64,000 bases of DNA from Piliocolobus tephrosceles (taxonomy: Eukaryota; Chordata; Mammalia; Primates; Cercopithecidae): the NCBI RefSeq assembly GCF_002776525.5, contig NC_045438.1, forward strand, positions 162,212,753 through 162,276,752. The letters are read 5' to 3'. How positions within the stretch are numbered: the first letter of the stretch is position 1; each line of letters opens with the position of its first letter. A program made the translations under genes and the position numbers. Shown one piece after another: positions 47,490 to 60,076 of the stretch. The notes beneath the pieces were generated by a model. It did not search any database. It worked only from the letters and a program-made list of their open reading frames with translations, and was not told the DNA's origin.

Positions 47490-47528
47490 TATTTACAGTT
47501 ATAAACACTTTATTATAAAAGAAAAAGT

Positions 47529-47602
47529 TGGGGGGTAGAACAAGAGAGCAGAATAGAAGGCTTCACCAATGGTCCCCCCACCTCACAAGGACATCAATTT
47601 AT

Positions 47603-47641
<39 letters not shown>

Positions 47642-49563
47642 CTTTATGAAAGTCAAAAATCAGACAAGCACTCACAGTACTGGTTTTAATTTCATATTGC
47701 TGAAAGAGGCATGGAAGAGGTAAAAAAAAAAACAGTCTTGAATTGCCAACACCACTCCTTCCCCATCCCCTGGCAGCAGTGGTGTGGTGTAGAGAGAGCT
47801 CCTGTGCATCAGGCAGAGAGACAGACTGCAGCAATTGTGAGACATTGAACTCAACTCAGTGGTGCCCTATTATAGCAGAAAACAAAACCAGACCAAACTC
47901 AGCTGACAGTTGCCCATGGAGAGAGCATTTAAGCCAGCTCTAGCCAGAGGGAAGTTGAGGATCCCAGCAGTCTGAACTTCATTTCCTGCACACCTCACCA
48001 CCACGGGCTAAAGTGCTCTGGAGCCATAGATAAACTCGAAAGGCAGTCTTGACCACAAGGACTGCTACTCCTAGGCAAGTCATAGTGTTGAAGTAGGCCC
48101 AGAGACTGTGGACTGGGGGGCCACACGACCTACTGAGACATCAGCTAGAGTAGCTCAGGAAATGCTGGCATCTCCCCTCTCCCAACCCCAGATTGCACAG
48201 CTTGTGGCTCCAGAAGAGATCTGTTTCCTTGCTTGAGGAGAGGAGAGGGAAGAGTGTGGAAGACTTTCTCTTGCATCTTGGATACCAGCTCAGCCACAGC
48301 ATGTTAGGGCACTTCTTAGAGTTGCAAGACCTCTTTTCCAGGCCCTAGCTCCCAGGCATATCTAGACACACCCAGGACCAGAAGGGAACCTGCTGCTATG
48401 AAAGAAGAACCCAGTCCTGGCAGGATTCATCACTTGCTAACTGGAGAGCCCTTGGACCCTGAATAACCAGCAGTAATACCTAAGTACTACATGGAAGGCC
48501 TTGGGTGAGGCTCTGAGACTTGCTGGTTTCAAGTGAGACACAGCACATTCCCAGTTGTGATGGCTTGATGGCTGTGGAGTAAGACTCTTTCTGCTTGAGA
48601 AAAGAAGAGGCAAAAGTAAAGGGGACTCTGTCTTGCACCTTTAATACCAGCTCAGCCACAGTGGGATAGAGTACCAAGTGAGATATTGGGGTCCCTCATT
48701 ACAGGACTTGGCTCTTAGATGGCATTTCTGTGCCTTTCTTGGGCCAGAGTGGGAGCCATTGCTCTAAAAGGTGAGTCCCAGACCAGTCAGCATTCACCAC
48801 AAGCTGACTAAAGAGCCTTTGGACCTTAAGGGAACATTGACGGTAGTCTGGCAGTATTCCCTGTGAGTCTGTGGTGGTGGTGGTGACCTTGGGGTGAGGC
48901 TTCTCTGCCTTTGGAACACCAGATAAACTGCTAAGGTTTTTTACTGTAGTCCCTGACTCCTAGACAGCACTATTGGACCTGCCTAGAGCCTGGGTAACTC
49001 ACCACCTAAAAGGAAGGACACATGCCTGGCTGGCTTTGCCACCTGCTTCTTGTAGACCCTCCAGAGCCTTGAGTGAACATAGGCAGTAACCAGGGAGTGG
49101 TTAAAGCAGGTTTTGGGTTAGACACAGTGGTGTGCTGGCTTCAGTTCTGGTCCAGCACAGTCCTAGTAATTGTAGCCACAGGCATGCTTGTGTCACTCTA
49201 CTTTCAGCTCCAGGTGGCTCAGAACACAGAGAGAGAGAGACTTTGTTTCTTTGGGAGAAAGTAAAGAAAGAGAACAAGAGTCTCTGTCTTGTAATCCAGA
49301 GAATTCTTCTGGATCTTGTCCAAGGCCATCAAGGCAGTACCTCTACAAATCTGCAGGAACTACAACATTACTGGGCTTGTGGTGCCCCCAAAGCAGATAC
49401 AGCTTAGATCACAACATTCAAGTCCTTTTGAATATCTGGAAAGCCTTCTCAAGAATGAGGAGCACAGACAAGCCCAGAGTGAAAAAGGCTACAATGAACA
49501 CCCAACTTTTCACTGCCCAGACACAAAAGAACATCTACAAGCATCAAAAACATCCAGGAAAAC
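47529..49563 (+). other. L1MA 5' UTR with monomer-like repeats and an (AC)n run
   Basis: Three related blocks are anchored near 48443, 48800 and 49055 ('agagcccttggaccctgaat', 'agagcctttggaccttaagg', 'agagccttgagtgaacatag'), with a second shared block ('aataccagctcagccacag') at about 48281 and 48645. Unit spacing is about 355 and 255 bp. An (AC)n microsatellite lies at 47607-47639. Confidence 0.7.
47607..47639. repeat. (AC)n microsatellite
   Basis: About 16 pure AC dinucleotides inside the L1MA 5' UTR. Confidence 0.95.
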
Positions 49564-50520
49564 ATGACCTCACCAAGTGAACTAAATAAATCACCAGAAA
49601 CCAATCCTGGAGATATGAAGATGTATGACCTTTCAGATGAAGAATTTAAAAGAGCTGCTTTGAGGAAACTCAAAGAAATTCAAGACAATACAGAAAAGCA
49701 ATTCAGAATTCTGCCAGACAATTTTTAAAAAGAGATTGAAATAACTACAAAGAATCAAGCAGAAATTCTAGAGCTGAAAAATGCAATTAGCAGACTGAAG
49801 AGTGTATCAGAGTCTTTTGATATTAGAACTGATCAAGCAGAAGAAAGAATTAGTGAGCTTCAAGACAGGCTATTTGAAAATAACAGTCAGAGGAGACAAA
49901 AGAAAAAAGAATAAAAAATAATGAAGCACTCCTAGAGATCTAGAAAATAGTTTCTAAAGGGAAAATCTAAGCATTATGGACCTTTAAAAAGATGTAGAAA
50001 AAGAGATTGAATAGAAAGTTTATTCAAAGGGGTTATAACAAAGAACTTCCCAATCCCAGAGAAAAATATCAATATCCAAGTACAAGAAGGCTATAGAACA
50101 CCAAGCAGAATTAGTCCCAAGAAAACCACCTCAAGGCATTCAATAATCAAACTCCCAAACAGCAAGCATAAAGAAAGTATCCTAAAAGCAGCAAGAGAAA
50201 AGAAAAAAGTAACATACATGGAGTTCCAACACATTAGGAANNNNNNNNNNAGAGAAAAGAAAAAAGTAACATACATGGAGTTCCAACACATTAGGAAGCA
50301 GACTTTTCAGTGAAAATCTGAGAGACCAGAAGAGAGTGGCATGACATATTTAAAGCGCTGAAGGAAAAAGACTTTTTACCCTAGAATAGTATATCTGATG
50401 AAAATATTCTTCAAACATCAAAAAGCAGACAAAAAAGGCTGAGGGATTTCATTAACACTAGACCTGTCCTACAAGAAATGCTAAAGGAAGTACATCAATC
50501 AGAAAATAAAGGATGTTAAT
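49564..50520 (+). pseudogene. ORF1 remnant of the L1MA, spanning the assembly gap
   Basis: Opens at ATG 49564 with MTSPSELNKSPETNPGDMK and DLSDEEFKRAALRKLKEIQD, typical of older L1 ORF1 N-termini, then a stop after residue 54. A coiled-coil-like stretch follows (AEILELKNAISRLKS near 49760-49800). C-terminal fragments lie beyond the gap. Frameshifts and stops throughout. Confidence 0.75.
50241..50250. other. Assembly gap (10 N) flanked by an exact 47-bp repeat
   Basis: 50194-50240 and 50251-50297 are identical over 47 bases (starting agagaaaagaaaaaagtaac). L1 ORF1 has this sequence once. The gap is thus most simply an unmerged overlap of two contigs, and one copy is probably artefactual. Confidence 0.9.
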
Positions 50521-50998
50521 GAGAAATAAGAAATTACCTGAAGGTACAAAACTCACCGCTAATAGTAAGGACAAAAAACACAGATTATTGTAACGTCATA
50601 ACTGTGGTGTATAAACTGCTTTTAAAAAGAAAGACTAAATGATTAACCAATCAAAAATAATAACTACAACAACTCTCCAAGACACAGACAGTATAATAAG
50701 ATATAAATAGGAACAACAAAAAGTTTAAAAGAAGGCAGATGAAGTTCAGGCATAGAATATTAATTTTCTTTTTGTTTTTTGCTTATTTGTTTGTTTAGTT
50801 TTTATCAGCTTAAAATAATGGGTTATAAGATAGTATTTGCAAGCTTCATCATAACCTCAAACCAAAAACAAACAACAGATACACAAAAAATTAAAAAGCA
50901 AGAAACTAAATCATATCACCAGAGAAAATTACCTACACTAAAAGGAAGACAGGAAGGAAAGAAAGAAGGAATAGAAGACCAGAAAACAAATAATAAAA

Positions 50999-53452
50999 TG
51001 GCGGGAATAAGTTCTTGCTTATCAATAATCACATGTAAATGAACTAAACTCCAGTCAAAAGACAGAGAGCAGTGGAAGGATAGAAAAACAAGACCCAATG
51101 ATCTGTTGCCTACAAGAAACACACTTCACTTTTAAATACACACACAGACTGAAAATAAAAAGATAGAAAAATATATTCCATGTCAATGGAAACCAAAAAA
51201 GAACATGAGTAGCTATACTTACATCAGACAAAATATATTTCAAGACAAAAACTGTAAGAAGACATAAAGAGCATCATTATATAAAAATAAAGGGGCCAAT
51301 TCAGCAGGGGGATATAAAAATTTATATATTTATATATATATTCTATATATGACATATAATAAAATATATAAATATATATTTAAATAAAATATATATTTTT
51401 ATATTTATACATATATAAAATTGTATATTTAACAATTTTACATATACATTCACCCAACACTGGGACATCCAGATATATAAAGCAAATATTATTAGAGCTA
51501 AAGTGAGAGAGAAGCCTCAGTACAATAAAAGCTGAAGACTTCAACACCATACTTTCAGAATTGGATAGATCTTCCAGACAGAAAACCAAATAATATTGGA
51601 CTTAATCTGCACTACAGACCAAAGGGAACTAATAGATATTTACAGAACATTTCATCCAAAGGCTGCACAATACACATTCGTTTTCTCAGCACATATATTA
51701 TTCTCAAGGATAGACCATATGTTAGGTCACAAAACAAGTCTTAAAACATTAATAAATAATTGAAATTAAATCAAGCATCTGCCCTGACAATAATATAGTA
51801 AAACTAAAAATCAATAATAAGACCAATTTTGGAAACTATACAAATATATGGAAATTAAACAATATGCTCCTGAATGACCAGTGAATTAACAAAGAAATTA
51901 AGAAAATTAAAATTTTTCTCAAAACAAATGATAATGATGACACAAAATATCAAAACATATGGGACACAACGAAAGCAGTACTAGTAAGAAAGTTTATAGC
52001 TCTAAGCGTCTACATCAGAAGAGAATAAAAATTTCAAATAAAAAACCAAACAATGCATCTTTAAGAACTAGAAAAGTAAAAGCAAACCAACCACAAAATT
52101 AGTAGAAGAAATGATATAGATCACAGCAAAAATAAATGAAATTGAAATGAAGAAATATAAAACATCAATGAAACAAAAAGTTGGTTTTTTGAAAAGTTAA
52201 ATAAAATTGAAAAACCTTTAGCCAGACTAAGAGAAAAAGAGAGAATATCAAAGAAGAAAAAGGACACATTACAACTGACACTGCAGAAATTCAGTAGATC
52301 ATTAGTGGCTCCTAGGAGCAACTGTATGCAAATAAGTTGAAAGATTTAGAAGAAATGGACAAATTCCTGGACATATGCAACCTACCAAGATTGAACTACA
52401 AAAAATCCAAAACCTTTTTTTACAAAGGTGCCATGAACATACACTGGGGAAAATACTCTTCAATAAGTGATGTTGGGAAAACTGAATATCCATATGCAGA
52501 AAAATGAAACTAGACCCCTGTATCTTGCCATATACAAAAATCAAATCAAAATGGATTAAAGACTTAAATCTGAGACCTCAAACAATTAAACTACTACAAG
52601 AAAACCTTGGGGAAGCTCTCCAGGATGTTGGTCTAGGCAAAAAGCAACCAAAGCAAAAATGGACAAGTGGGATTACATCAAGTTAAAACCCTTCAGCACA
52701 GCAAAAGATATAATTAACAAAGTGAAGAGACAACTCACAGAATGGGAGAAAATATTTGCAAACTACCCATATGACAATGGAATAATAACCAGAATATATA
52801 AGGAGCTCAAACAACTCTATAGGAAAAATTGAATAATCCAATCAAAAGATGAGCAAAAAATGTGAATAGACATTTCTCAAAAGAAGACAGACAAATGACA
52901 AACAGACATATGGAAAGGTGCTCATATCATTGACCATCAGGGAAATTCAAACCAAGCTACAATGAGATATCATCTCATCTGAGTTAAAAGAGTTTATATC
53001 CAAAAGATAGGAAACAACAAATGCTGGTGAGGATGTGGAGAAAAGAGAACTCTTGTACACTGGTGGGAATATAAATTAGTATAACCCTTGTGGAACATGT
53101 TTTGGAGGTTCCTCAAAAAACTAAAATCTGAGCTACTGATCCAGGGATCTCACTGCTGGGTATATATCTAAAAGAAAGGAAATCAGTATATCAAAGAGAT
53201 ACCTCCACTTCTGTTTGTTGCAGCACTATTTACAATACCTAAGATTTGGAAACAATCTAAGTATACACAGCACGCGAATGGTTAAAGAAAATGTGGTACT
53301 TATATGCAATGGAGTCCTAATCAGTCATAAAAAAGGATAAGATTCTGTCATTTGCAACAACATGGAAGGAATTGGAGGTCATTATGTTAAGTGAAATAAG
53401 CCAGGCACAGGAAGACAAACATTGCACGTTTTCTCTTATTTGTGGGTCCTAA
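50999..53452 (+). pseudogene. L1MA ORF2 with RT domain deleted
   Basis: Starts at ATGGCGGGAATAAG (MAGISSCLSIITCK, then a stop). The endonuclease part runs to about 52400 in several frames. Near 52400-52425 sequence equivalent to the residue ~430 linker is followed directly by sequence equivalent to residue ~900, so the RT fingers, palm and thumb are absent. The C-terminus is recognisable (for example WIKDLNLRPQTIKLLQENLG). An AT-rich insertion lies at 51312-51450. Confidence 0.82.
51312..51450. repeat. AT-rich (TA)n expansion in the L1MA endonuclease region
   Basis: About 130 bp of TA/ATA-rich sequence lies where L1 normally has 'aaatatatatgcacccaaca' alone. The expected sequence resumes at 'acattcacccaacactggga'. 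Confidence 0.85.
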
Positions 53453-53832
53453 AAATCAAAACAATTGAACTCGGGAACATAGAGAGTAGAAGAATGGTTA
53501 CCAGAAGGCGGAAAGGATAGTAGGAGAGTGGGGAGAAAGTGAGGATGGCTAATGGATACCAAAAAAAATAGAAAGAATGAAAAAGACCTAGTATTTAACA
53601 GCACAACAGGGTGACTATAGTCTATAATAATTTAATCTTACATTGTAAAATAACTAAAAGTATGAATGGAATTTTTGTAACAAAAAAAGGAAAAATGCTT
53701 GAGGAAATGGATACCTCATTTTACATGATGTGATTATTATGCATTGCTTACCTGTACAAAACATCTCATGTACCACAAAATTATATACACCTACTATGTA
53801 CCCACAAAAATTAAAACAAAAATTTTTAAATA

Positions 53833-53930
53833 GTCTTAAATTATTTAAACTTCAACCTTAGTAAGCTGTAAAAAAGACTACATCTAAAGTAAGTAGAAGA
53901 AGGAAACAATAAAGATAAGAAAGTAAATTA
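53833..53930 (+). mobile_element. Ancient L1M/ME, segment 2
   Basis: 'tcttaaattatttaaacttc', 'aaccttagtaagctg' and 'agtagaagaaggaaacaata' continue the ORF2 of segment 1 after removal of the L1MA. Only about 98 bp lies between two later L1 insertions. Confidence 0.75.
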
Positions 53931-54279
53931 GGAGGTGGTGGCCAAGATGGCGGACTAGAAGCAGCTAGTGTGTGCCACTTTCACAGAGAGAAATAGAAGG
54001 GGCAAGTAAATACAGCACCTTTAAATTAAACACTCAGGTACATGCATTGCATTTGGGCTTCATCAAGAAAACAACATGACCCATGGAGAAAGGTGTAAAG
54101 CAAGGCAGAACAATTGCCCAACTGGGAGTGACACAGAGCCAGGGGAGATGCCCACCTCAGAGCAACAGTCCCAGCCCTCACTTCTCCAACCTGAGACTCC
54201 AGCACAACCACCCTGCCCCCTACTGACCACTTCAATCAGAGGCAGTCCAACAGTTAAAGGAACATCTACACACAGAGAT

Positions 54280-55320
54280 GAGAAAGAATCAACATAAGAA
54301 CTCCAGCAACTCAAACGGCCACAGTGTCTTATGTATCTAAATGAGTGCACTAGTTCTACAACAAGATTTCTTAACCAGGCTGAGTTGGCTGAAATGATAG
54401 AAATACAATTTAAAATATGGATAGGGACAAAGATTATCAAGATTTAGGAGAATGGGAAAACTCAATCTAAGGAAACTAAGAATCACAATAAATTTATATG
54501 GGAGCTAACAGACAAAATGGCCAGTATACAAAAGAACCTAACTGATCTAATAGAGATGAGAAACAAACTACAAGAATTTTATAATGCAACTGCAAGTATT
54601 AACAGGAGAGTAGACCAAACTTAGGAAAACTTCTCAGAACTTGAAGACTGGCTTTCTAAAATAAGACAGTCAGAAAAACAGAAAAGAAGACTTAAAAGGA
54701 ATAAACAAAACTTCCAAGAAATATGAAATTACATGAAGAGGCCAAATCTATGAATCATTGCCATCCCTGAAAGGGACAGGAAGAAAGTAAACAACTTGGA
54801 AAACATATTTCAGGATATTATCCATGAAAACTTCTCCAACATCACTAGAGAGGCCAACAGTCAAATTTGGGAAACCCCTGCAAGACTCTACACAAGAAGG
54901 CCACCCTCAAGACACATAATACTCAGATTTTTCCAAAGCTGAAATGAAATAAAGAATTTTAAAGCCAGCTAGAGAGAAAGGTCAGCTTTGCAACAAAGGA
55001 AGCCCCATCAGGCTAATGTGGGACCTCTCAGCAGAAACCCTACAAGCCAGAAGAAACTGGGGGCCTATATTCAACAATCTTAAAGAAAAAATCTTCAACC
55101 AATAATTTCATATCTAGCCAAACTAAACTTCTTCACAAAAGTAGAAATGAGATCTTTTTCAGATAAGCAAATGCTGAGAGAGTTCATTACAACCACACCT
55201 GCCATACAAGAAATCTCAAAAGGGGCACTAAATGTAGAAAGACTTACAAGCCGATGCAAAAACACACTTAAGTACACAGATCAGTGTAAAGCAACCACAC
55301 AAACAAGCCAGAATAATAAC
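54280..55320 (+). pseudogene. ORF1 remnant of the L1PB-like element
   Basis: Recognisable parts in order: 'ctaacagacaaaatggccag' coiled-coil area, 'atgaagaggccaaatctatg' (RRM start, KRPNL), 'gacctctcagcagaaaccct' and 'cagataagcaaatgctgaga' (C-terminal domain, DKQMLREFITTTPAIQE). Frames are broken in many places; the start codon is not certain. Confidence 0.72.
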
Positions 55321-55416
55321 CAGCTAACAACAAAATGACAGGAACAAATCCACACATATCAATACTAACCTTGAATGTAAGTGGGCTAAATACTCCATTT
55401 AAAAGGCACAGAGTAG

Positions 55417-55713
55417 ACCAGGCATGGTGGCTCACACCTGTAATCCCAGCACTTTGGGAGGCTGAGGTGGGTGAGTCACTTGAGGTCAGGAGTTTGAGAC
55501 CAGGCTGGCCAACATGATGAAACCCCATCTCTACTAAAAATACAAAAATTAGCTGGATGTGGTGATATACGCCTGTAATCCTAGCTACCCGGGAGGCTGA
55601 GTCAGGAGTATCACTAAATCCTGGGAAGCGGAGGTTGCAGTGAGCTGAGATTGCACCACTGCACTCCAGCTTGGGTGACAGACCAAGACTTCATCTCAAA
55701 AAATAAATAAATG
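55417..55713 (+). mobile_element. AluS in L1 endonuclease region
   Basis: Two-armed Alu ('accaggcatggtggctcaca' to an (AAAT)n tail). Target duplication: aaaggcacagagtag (55402-55416) and aaaggcacagagtgg (55714-55728). Confidence 0.95.
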
Positions 55714-56582
55714 AAAGGCACAGAGTGGCAAGCTGAATAAACAAGCAAGACCCAATGGTATGCTGTCTTTAAGAGACAAATCTCACGTACAATGACACCA
55801 ATAGGTTCAGAATAAAGGAATGGAGGTACCAAGCAAATGGAAATCAGAAACAAAAGCAGGGGTTGCCGCCTAATTTTGGACAAAACAAACTTTAAAACAG
55901 CAAAGATCAAAAAAGACAAAGAAGGGCATTACATAATGATAAAGGGTTCAATGCAACAAGAAGAGCTAACTATCCTAAATATATATGCACCCAACACAGA
56001 AGCATCCAGATTCATGAAACAAGTTCTTAGATACTTACAAAAAGACTTAGACTCCCACACAGTAATAGTGGAAGACTTCAACACTCTATTGACAGTATTA
56101 GACCATTGAGGTGGAAAATTAACAAAGATATTCAGCACCTGAACTTAACATTGAAACAAATGGATCTGATAGGCTTCCACAGAGCTCTCCACTCAAATAC
56201 AAAAGAATGTACACATTCTTCTCATTGACACATGGCATGTACTCTAAAATCAACCACATAATCAGATATAAAACAATCTTTAGCAAATGCAAAATAACTG
56301 AAATCATATAAAACACACTCTCACACCACAGCACAATAAAAATAGAAATTAAGACTAAAAAAGTTGCTCAAAATCATGCAATTACATGAAAATTAAAGAA
56401 CCTCCTTCTGAACAACTTTTGGTTAAAGAATGAAATTAAGGCAGAAACTAAGAAGTTTTTTGCAACTAATAAGAACAAAGATACAGCATACCAGAATCTC
56501 TGGGATACAGCTAAGGCAGTGTTAAGGAGGGAAATTTGTAGCACTAAATGCCCACATCAAAAAGTTAGAAAGATTTCAAATT

Positions 56583-56880
56583 GCCGGTCACGGTGGCTCA
56601 AGCCTGTAATCCCAGCACTTTGGGAGGCCGAGACGGGTGGATCTCGAGGTCAGGAGATCGAGACCATCCTGGCTAACACGGTGAAACCCCATCTCTACTA
56701 AAAAATACAAAAAACTAGCCAGGCGTGGTGGCGGGCGCCTGTAGTACCAGCTACTCGGGAGCCTGAGGCAGGAGAATGACCTAAACCCAGGAGGCGGAGC
56801 TTGCAGTGAGCTGAGATCCGGCCACTGCACTCCAGCCTGGGTGACAGACGGAGACTCCATCTCAAAAAAAAGAAACAAAA
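56583..56880 (+). mobile_element. AluY, AluYRa-like (Old World monkey type)
   Basis: Carries 'gtggctcaagcctgtaatcc', 'ggaggccgagacgggtgg', 'aaaaaatacaaaaaactagc', 'gacctaaacccaggaggcgg' and 'gagatccggccactgcactc', a set I associate with macaque AluYRa and not with human AluY. Target duplication of 16 bp: agaaagatttcaaatt (56567-56582) and agaaagatctcaaatt (56881-56896), 15/16. Confidence 0.93.
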
Positions 56881-57351
56881 AGAAAGATCTCAAATTAACA
56901 ACCTTAACCTCACAACTAGAAAAATTAAAGAAGCAAGAGCAATCCAACCCAAAGCATGCAGAAGACAAGAAATAATCAAAATCAGAAGTGAGGGAGATTG
57001 AGACATGAAAAAACCACTGAAAAGATCAACAAATTTAGAAGTTTGTTTTTTGAAAACATTAATAAGATAGATAGGCCACTAGCTACATTAATAAAGAAGA
57101 AAAGAGAGAAGATCCAAATAACTGCAAGCAGAAATGACTAAGGGGATATTCTCACTGCCCCCACAGAAATACAAATAACCATGAGAGACTTCTATGCACA
57201 GCTCTATGCACACAAACTAGAAAACCTAGAAGAGATGGATAAATTCCTGGACACATACACCCTTCCAAGACTGAATCAGGCAGAAATTGATTCCCTGAAC
57301 ATACCAGTAATGAACCCTGAAATTGAATCAGTAATAAATAGCCTCCCAATC

Positions 57352-57372
57352 AAAAAAAAAAAAAAAAAAAAA
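57352..57372. repeat. (A)21 run inside L1PB ORF2
   Basis: Where L1 has about seven A's before 'cccaggaccagatggattc', this copy has 21. Likely slippage. Confidence 0.9.
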
Positions 57373-58473
57373 CCCAGGACCAGATAGATTCACAGTTGAA
57401 TTCTTCCAGACATACAAAGAAGAGTTGGTACCATTCCTGCTGAAACTATTCCCAAAAGTTGAGGTGGAAGGAATCCTCCCCAACTTATTCTATGAGGCCA
57501 GCATCATTCTGCTATCAAAACCTGGCAGAAACACAACAAAAAAAGAAAACTTTGGTCCAATATCGCTGATGAACATTTATGCATAAATCTTCACCAAAAT
57601 ATTTGCAAACCAAATCCAGCAGCACCTCAACAAGCTAATCCACCATGATCAAGTAGGCTTTGTCCCTTAGATGCAAGATTGGTTCAACATGAGTGAATCA
57701 ATAAATGTAATTCATCACATAAACAGAACTACAGACAAAAATCACATAATTATCTCAATAGATGCAGAAATGCTTTTGATAAAATTCAACATCCTTTCAT
57801 GTTAAAAACTCTCAATAAACTAGATATTGGAGGAACATGACTCAAAATAATAAGAGTTATCTATTACAGAGCCAACATTATACTAAATGGGCAAACCAGA
57901 ATAATTTCCTTTGAAAACTGGCACAAGACAAGGATGCCCTCTCTCACCTCTCCTATTCAACATAGTGTTGGAAGTCCTGGCCAGAGTAATCAGGGAAGAG
58001 AAAGAAATAAAGGCACCCAAATAGGAAGAGAGGATGTCAAACTATTTCTGTTTGCAGATGACATGATTTTATATCTAGAAAACCCACAGTCTCCGTTGAA
58101 AAGTTCCTTGAGCTAATGAACAACCTCAGCAAAGTTTCAGGATAGAAAATCAACATACCCAAATCACTAGCACTTCTACACACCAAACACAGGCAAGCCC
58201 AAGAGCCAAACCAAGAATGCAGTCCCATTCACAATCGCCACGAAAAGAATAAAGTGCCTAGGAATACAGCTAATCAGGGAGGTGAAAGAGCTCTACAATG
58301 AGAACTATAAAACTCTGCTCAAAGAAATCAGAGATGATACAAACAAATGGAAAAGCATTCCACGCTCATGGACAGAAAGAATCAATATTGTTAAAATTGT
58401 TTAAATGGCCATACTTCCCAAAGCAATTTACAGATTCATTGCTATTCCTATCAAACTACTGATGACATCCTTT

Positions 58474-58799
58474 GTTTTTTGTTTTCATGGTTTTGTTTTG
58501 TTTTGTTTTGTTTTGTTTTGAGGTGGAGTTTCGTTCTGTCACCCAGGCTGGAGGGCAATGGCTTGATCTCAGTTCACGGCTACCTTTGCCTCCCCGATTC
58601 AAGCGATTCTCCTGCCTCAGCCTCCCGAGTAACTGGGATTACAGGTACCTGCCATCACACCTGGCTAATTGTTGTATTTTTAGTAGAGATGGGGTTTCAC
58701 CATGTTGGCCAGTTTGGTCCAAACGCCTGACCTTGGGTGATCTGCCCACTTGGCCTCCCAAAGTGCTGTGATTAGAAGCATGAGCCACTGCACCCAGCC
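58474..58799 (-). mobile_element. AluS, inverted, with (GTTTT)n tail
   Basis: Starts with a T-rich pentamer run (58478-58520), then 'cacccaggctggagggcaat' and 'cctcccaaagtgctgtgatt', ending 'cactgcacccagcc'. The L1 flanks 'gatgacatccttt' and 'agtgaccttcttc' look like a decayed target duplication. Confidence 0.93.
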
Positions 58800-60076
58800 C
58801 CAGTGACCTTCTTCACAGATCTAGGAAAAGCTATTTTCAAATTCATATGAAACCAAACAGAATCTCTAATAACTAAAGCAATCCTAAACAAAAGGAATAA
58901 ACCTGGAAGCATCACATTACCTGACTTCAAACTATATTACAGGGTACAGTAACCAAATCAGTGTGGTACTGGCACAAAAACAGACACATAGACCAATGGA
59001 ACAGAAGAGAGAGCCCAGAAATAAGGCTGCACTCCTATGACAATCTGGTCTTGCACAAAGCTGACAAAAACAAGCAATGGGTAAAGGACTTCCTATTTCA
59101 TAAGTGGTGCTGGGAAAACTGGCTAGCCACATGCAGAAAATGGAAACCAGACCCCTTCCTTATACCATATCCAAACATCAACTAAAGATGGATTAAGGAC
59201 AATAGTAAAAACTGTGAAATCCCTGGAAGACTACCCAGGCAGAACCATTCTGGACACAGGAATAGGAAAGATTTCATGACGAAAACACCAAAAGCAATCG
59301 CAACAAAAGCAATAATTGATAAATGGGATCTAACACAAATTAAGAGCTTCTGCACAGCAAAAGAAACTACATACAGAGTAAACAGACAACCTACAGAATG
59401 GGAGAAAATATTTGCAGACTATGCATCTGACAAAAGTCTAATATCCAGCATCTATAAGGAAATTAAATGAATTTACAAGAAAAAAGCAGCCTCACTAAAA
59501 AGCGGGCAAAGGACACGAATGGGCACTTTTCAAAAGAAAACATATATATGGCCAACAAGCATATGAAAAAAAAGCTCAATCACTGATAATTAGAGAAATG
59601 TAAATCAAAACCACAATGAAATGTCATCTCACACCAGTCAGAATGACTATTATTAAAAAATAAAAATAAATTTAAAAAAGCAGGTGGTGGAAAGGCTGTG
59701 GGAAAAGAAGGAATGCTTATACACTGTTGGTAGGAGTGTAAATTAGTTCAACCATTGTGGAAAGCAGTGTGGCAGTTCCTCAAAGAGCTAAAAACGGAAC
59801 TACCATTCAACCCAGCAATCCTATAACTGGGTATGTACCCAAAGAAATATGAATCATTCTGCCATAAAGACGCATGCATATGTTCATTGCATCACTATTC
59901 ACAATAGCAAAGACATGGAATCAATCTAGATGCCAATCAATGGTAGACTAGATAAAGAAAATATGGTACATATAAACTGTGGAATACTACACAGTCATAA
60001 AAAAAGAATAAATTTATGTCCTTTGCAGGAGTATGGATGGAGCTGGAGGCCATCATTCTTAGCAAACTAACGCATG

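Larger units (their letters stand above)
45752..47528 (+). mobile_element. Ancient L1M/ME, segment 1 (inter-ORF and ORF2 start)
   Basis: From about 46010 this is old L1: 'aaatagactaaactctccaa', 'tcaaaagacagagattttca', and after the Alu 'atggatagaactgaaggaag', 'aaattcacagttatatttgg' and 'caaccaacttgacttcattg', which is endonuclease-domain ORF2 sequence. It is interrupted at 46291-46410, 46453-46739 and 47431-47489, and resumes at 53833 and 60514. Bases 45752-46009 probably belong to it but are less clear. Confidence 0.75.
47529..53832 (+). mobile_element. L1MA-grade element with RT deletion
   Basis: A long GC-rich 5' UTR (47529-49563), ORF1 remnant, ORF2 remnant and an L1MA-type 3' end ('caaaacatctcatgtaccac', 'acacctactatgtacccaca'). 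The ORF2 RT region is missing. It inserted into the ancient L1 between 47528 and 53833; the host joins in frame order ('aaaagaaaaag' then 'tcttaaattatttaa'). No target duplication is recognisable. It contains the assembly gap. Confidence 0.9.

Noticed and set aside
49188..49580. 130-codon plus-strand open frame
   Set aside because: Lies in the L1MA 5' UTR just before ORF1 and shows no resemblance to a known protein.
50091..50291. Open frame across the N run
   Set aside because: It exists only because the duplicated contig ends and N's were read through.
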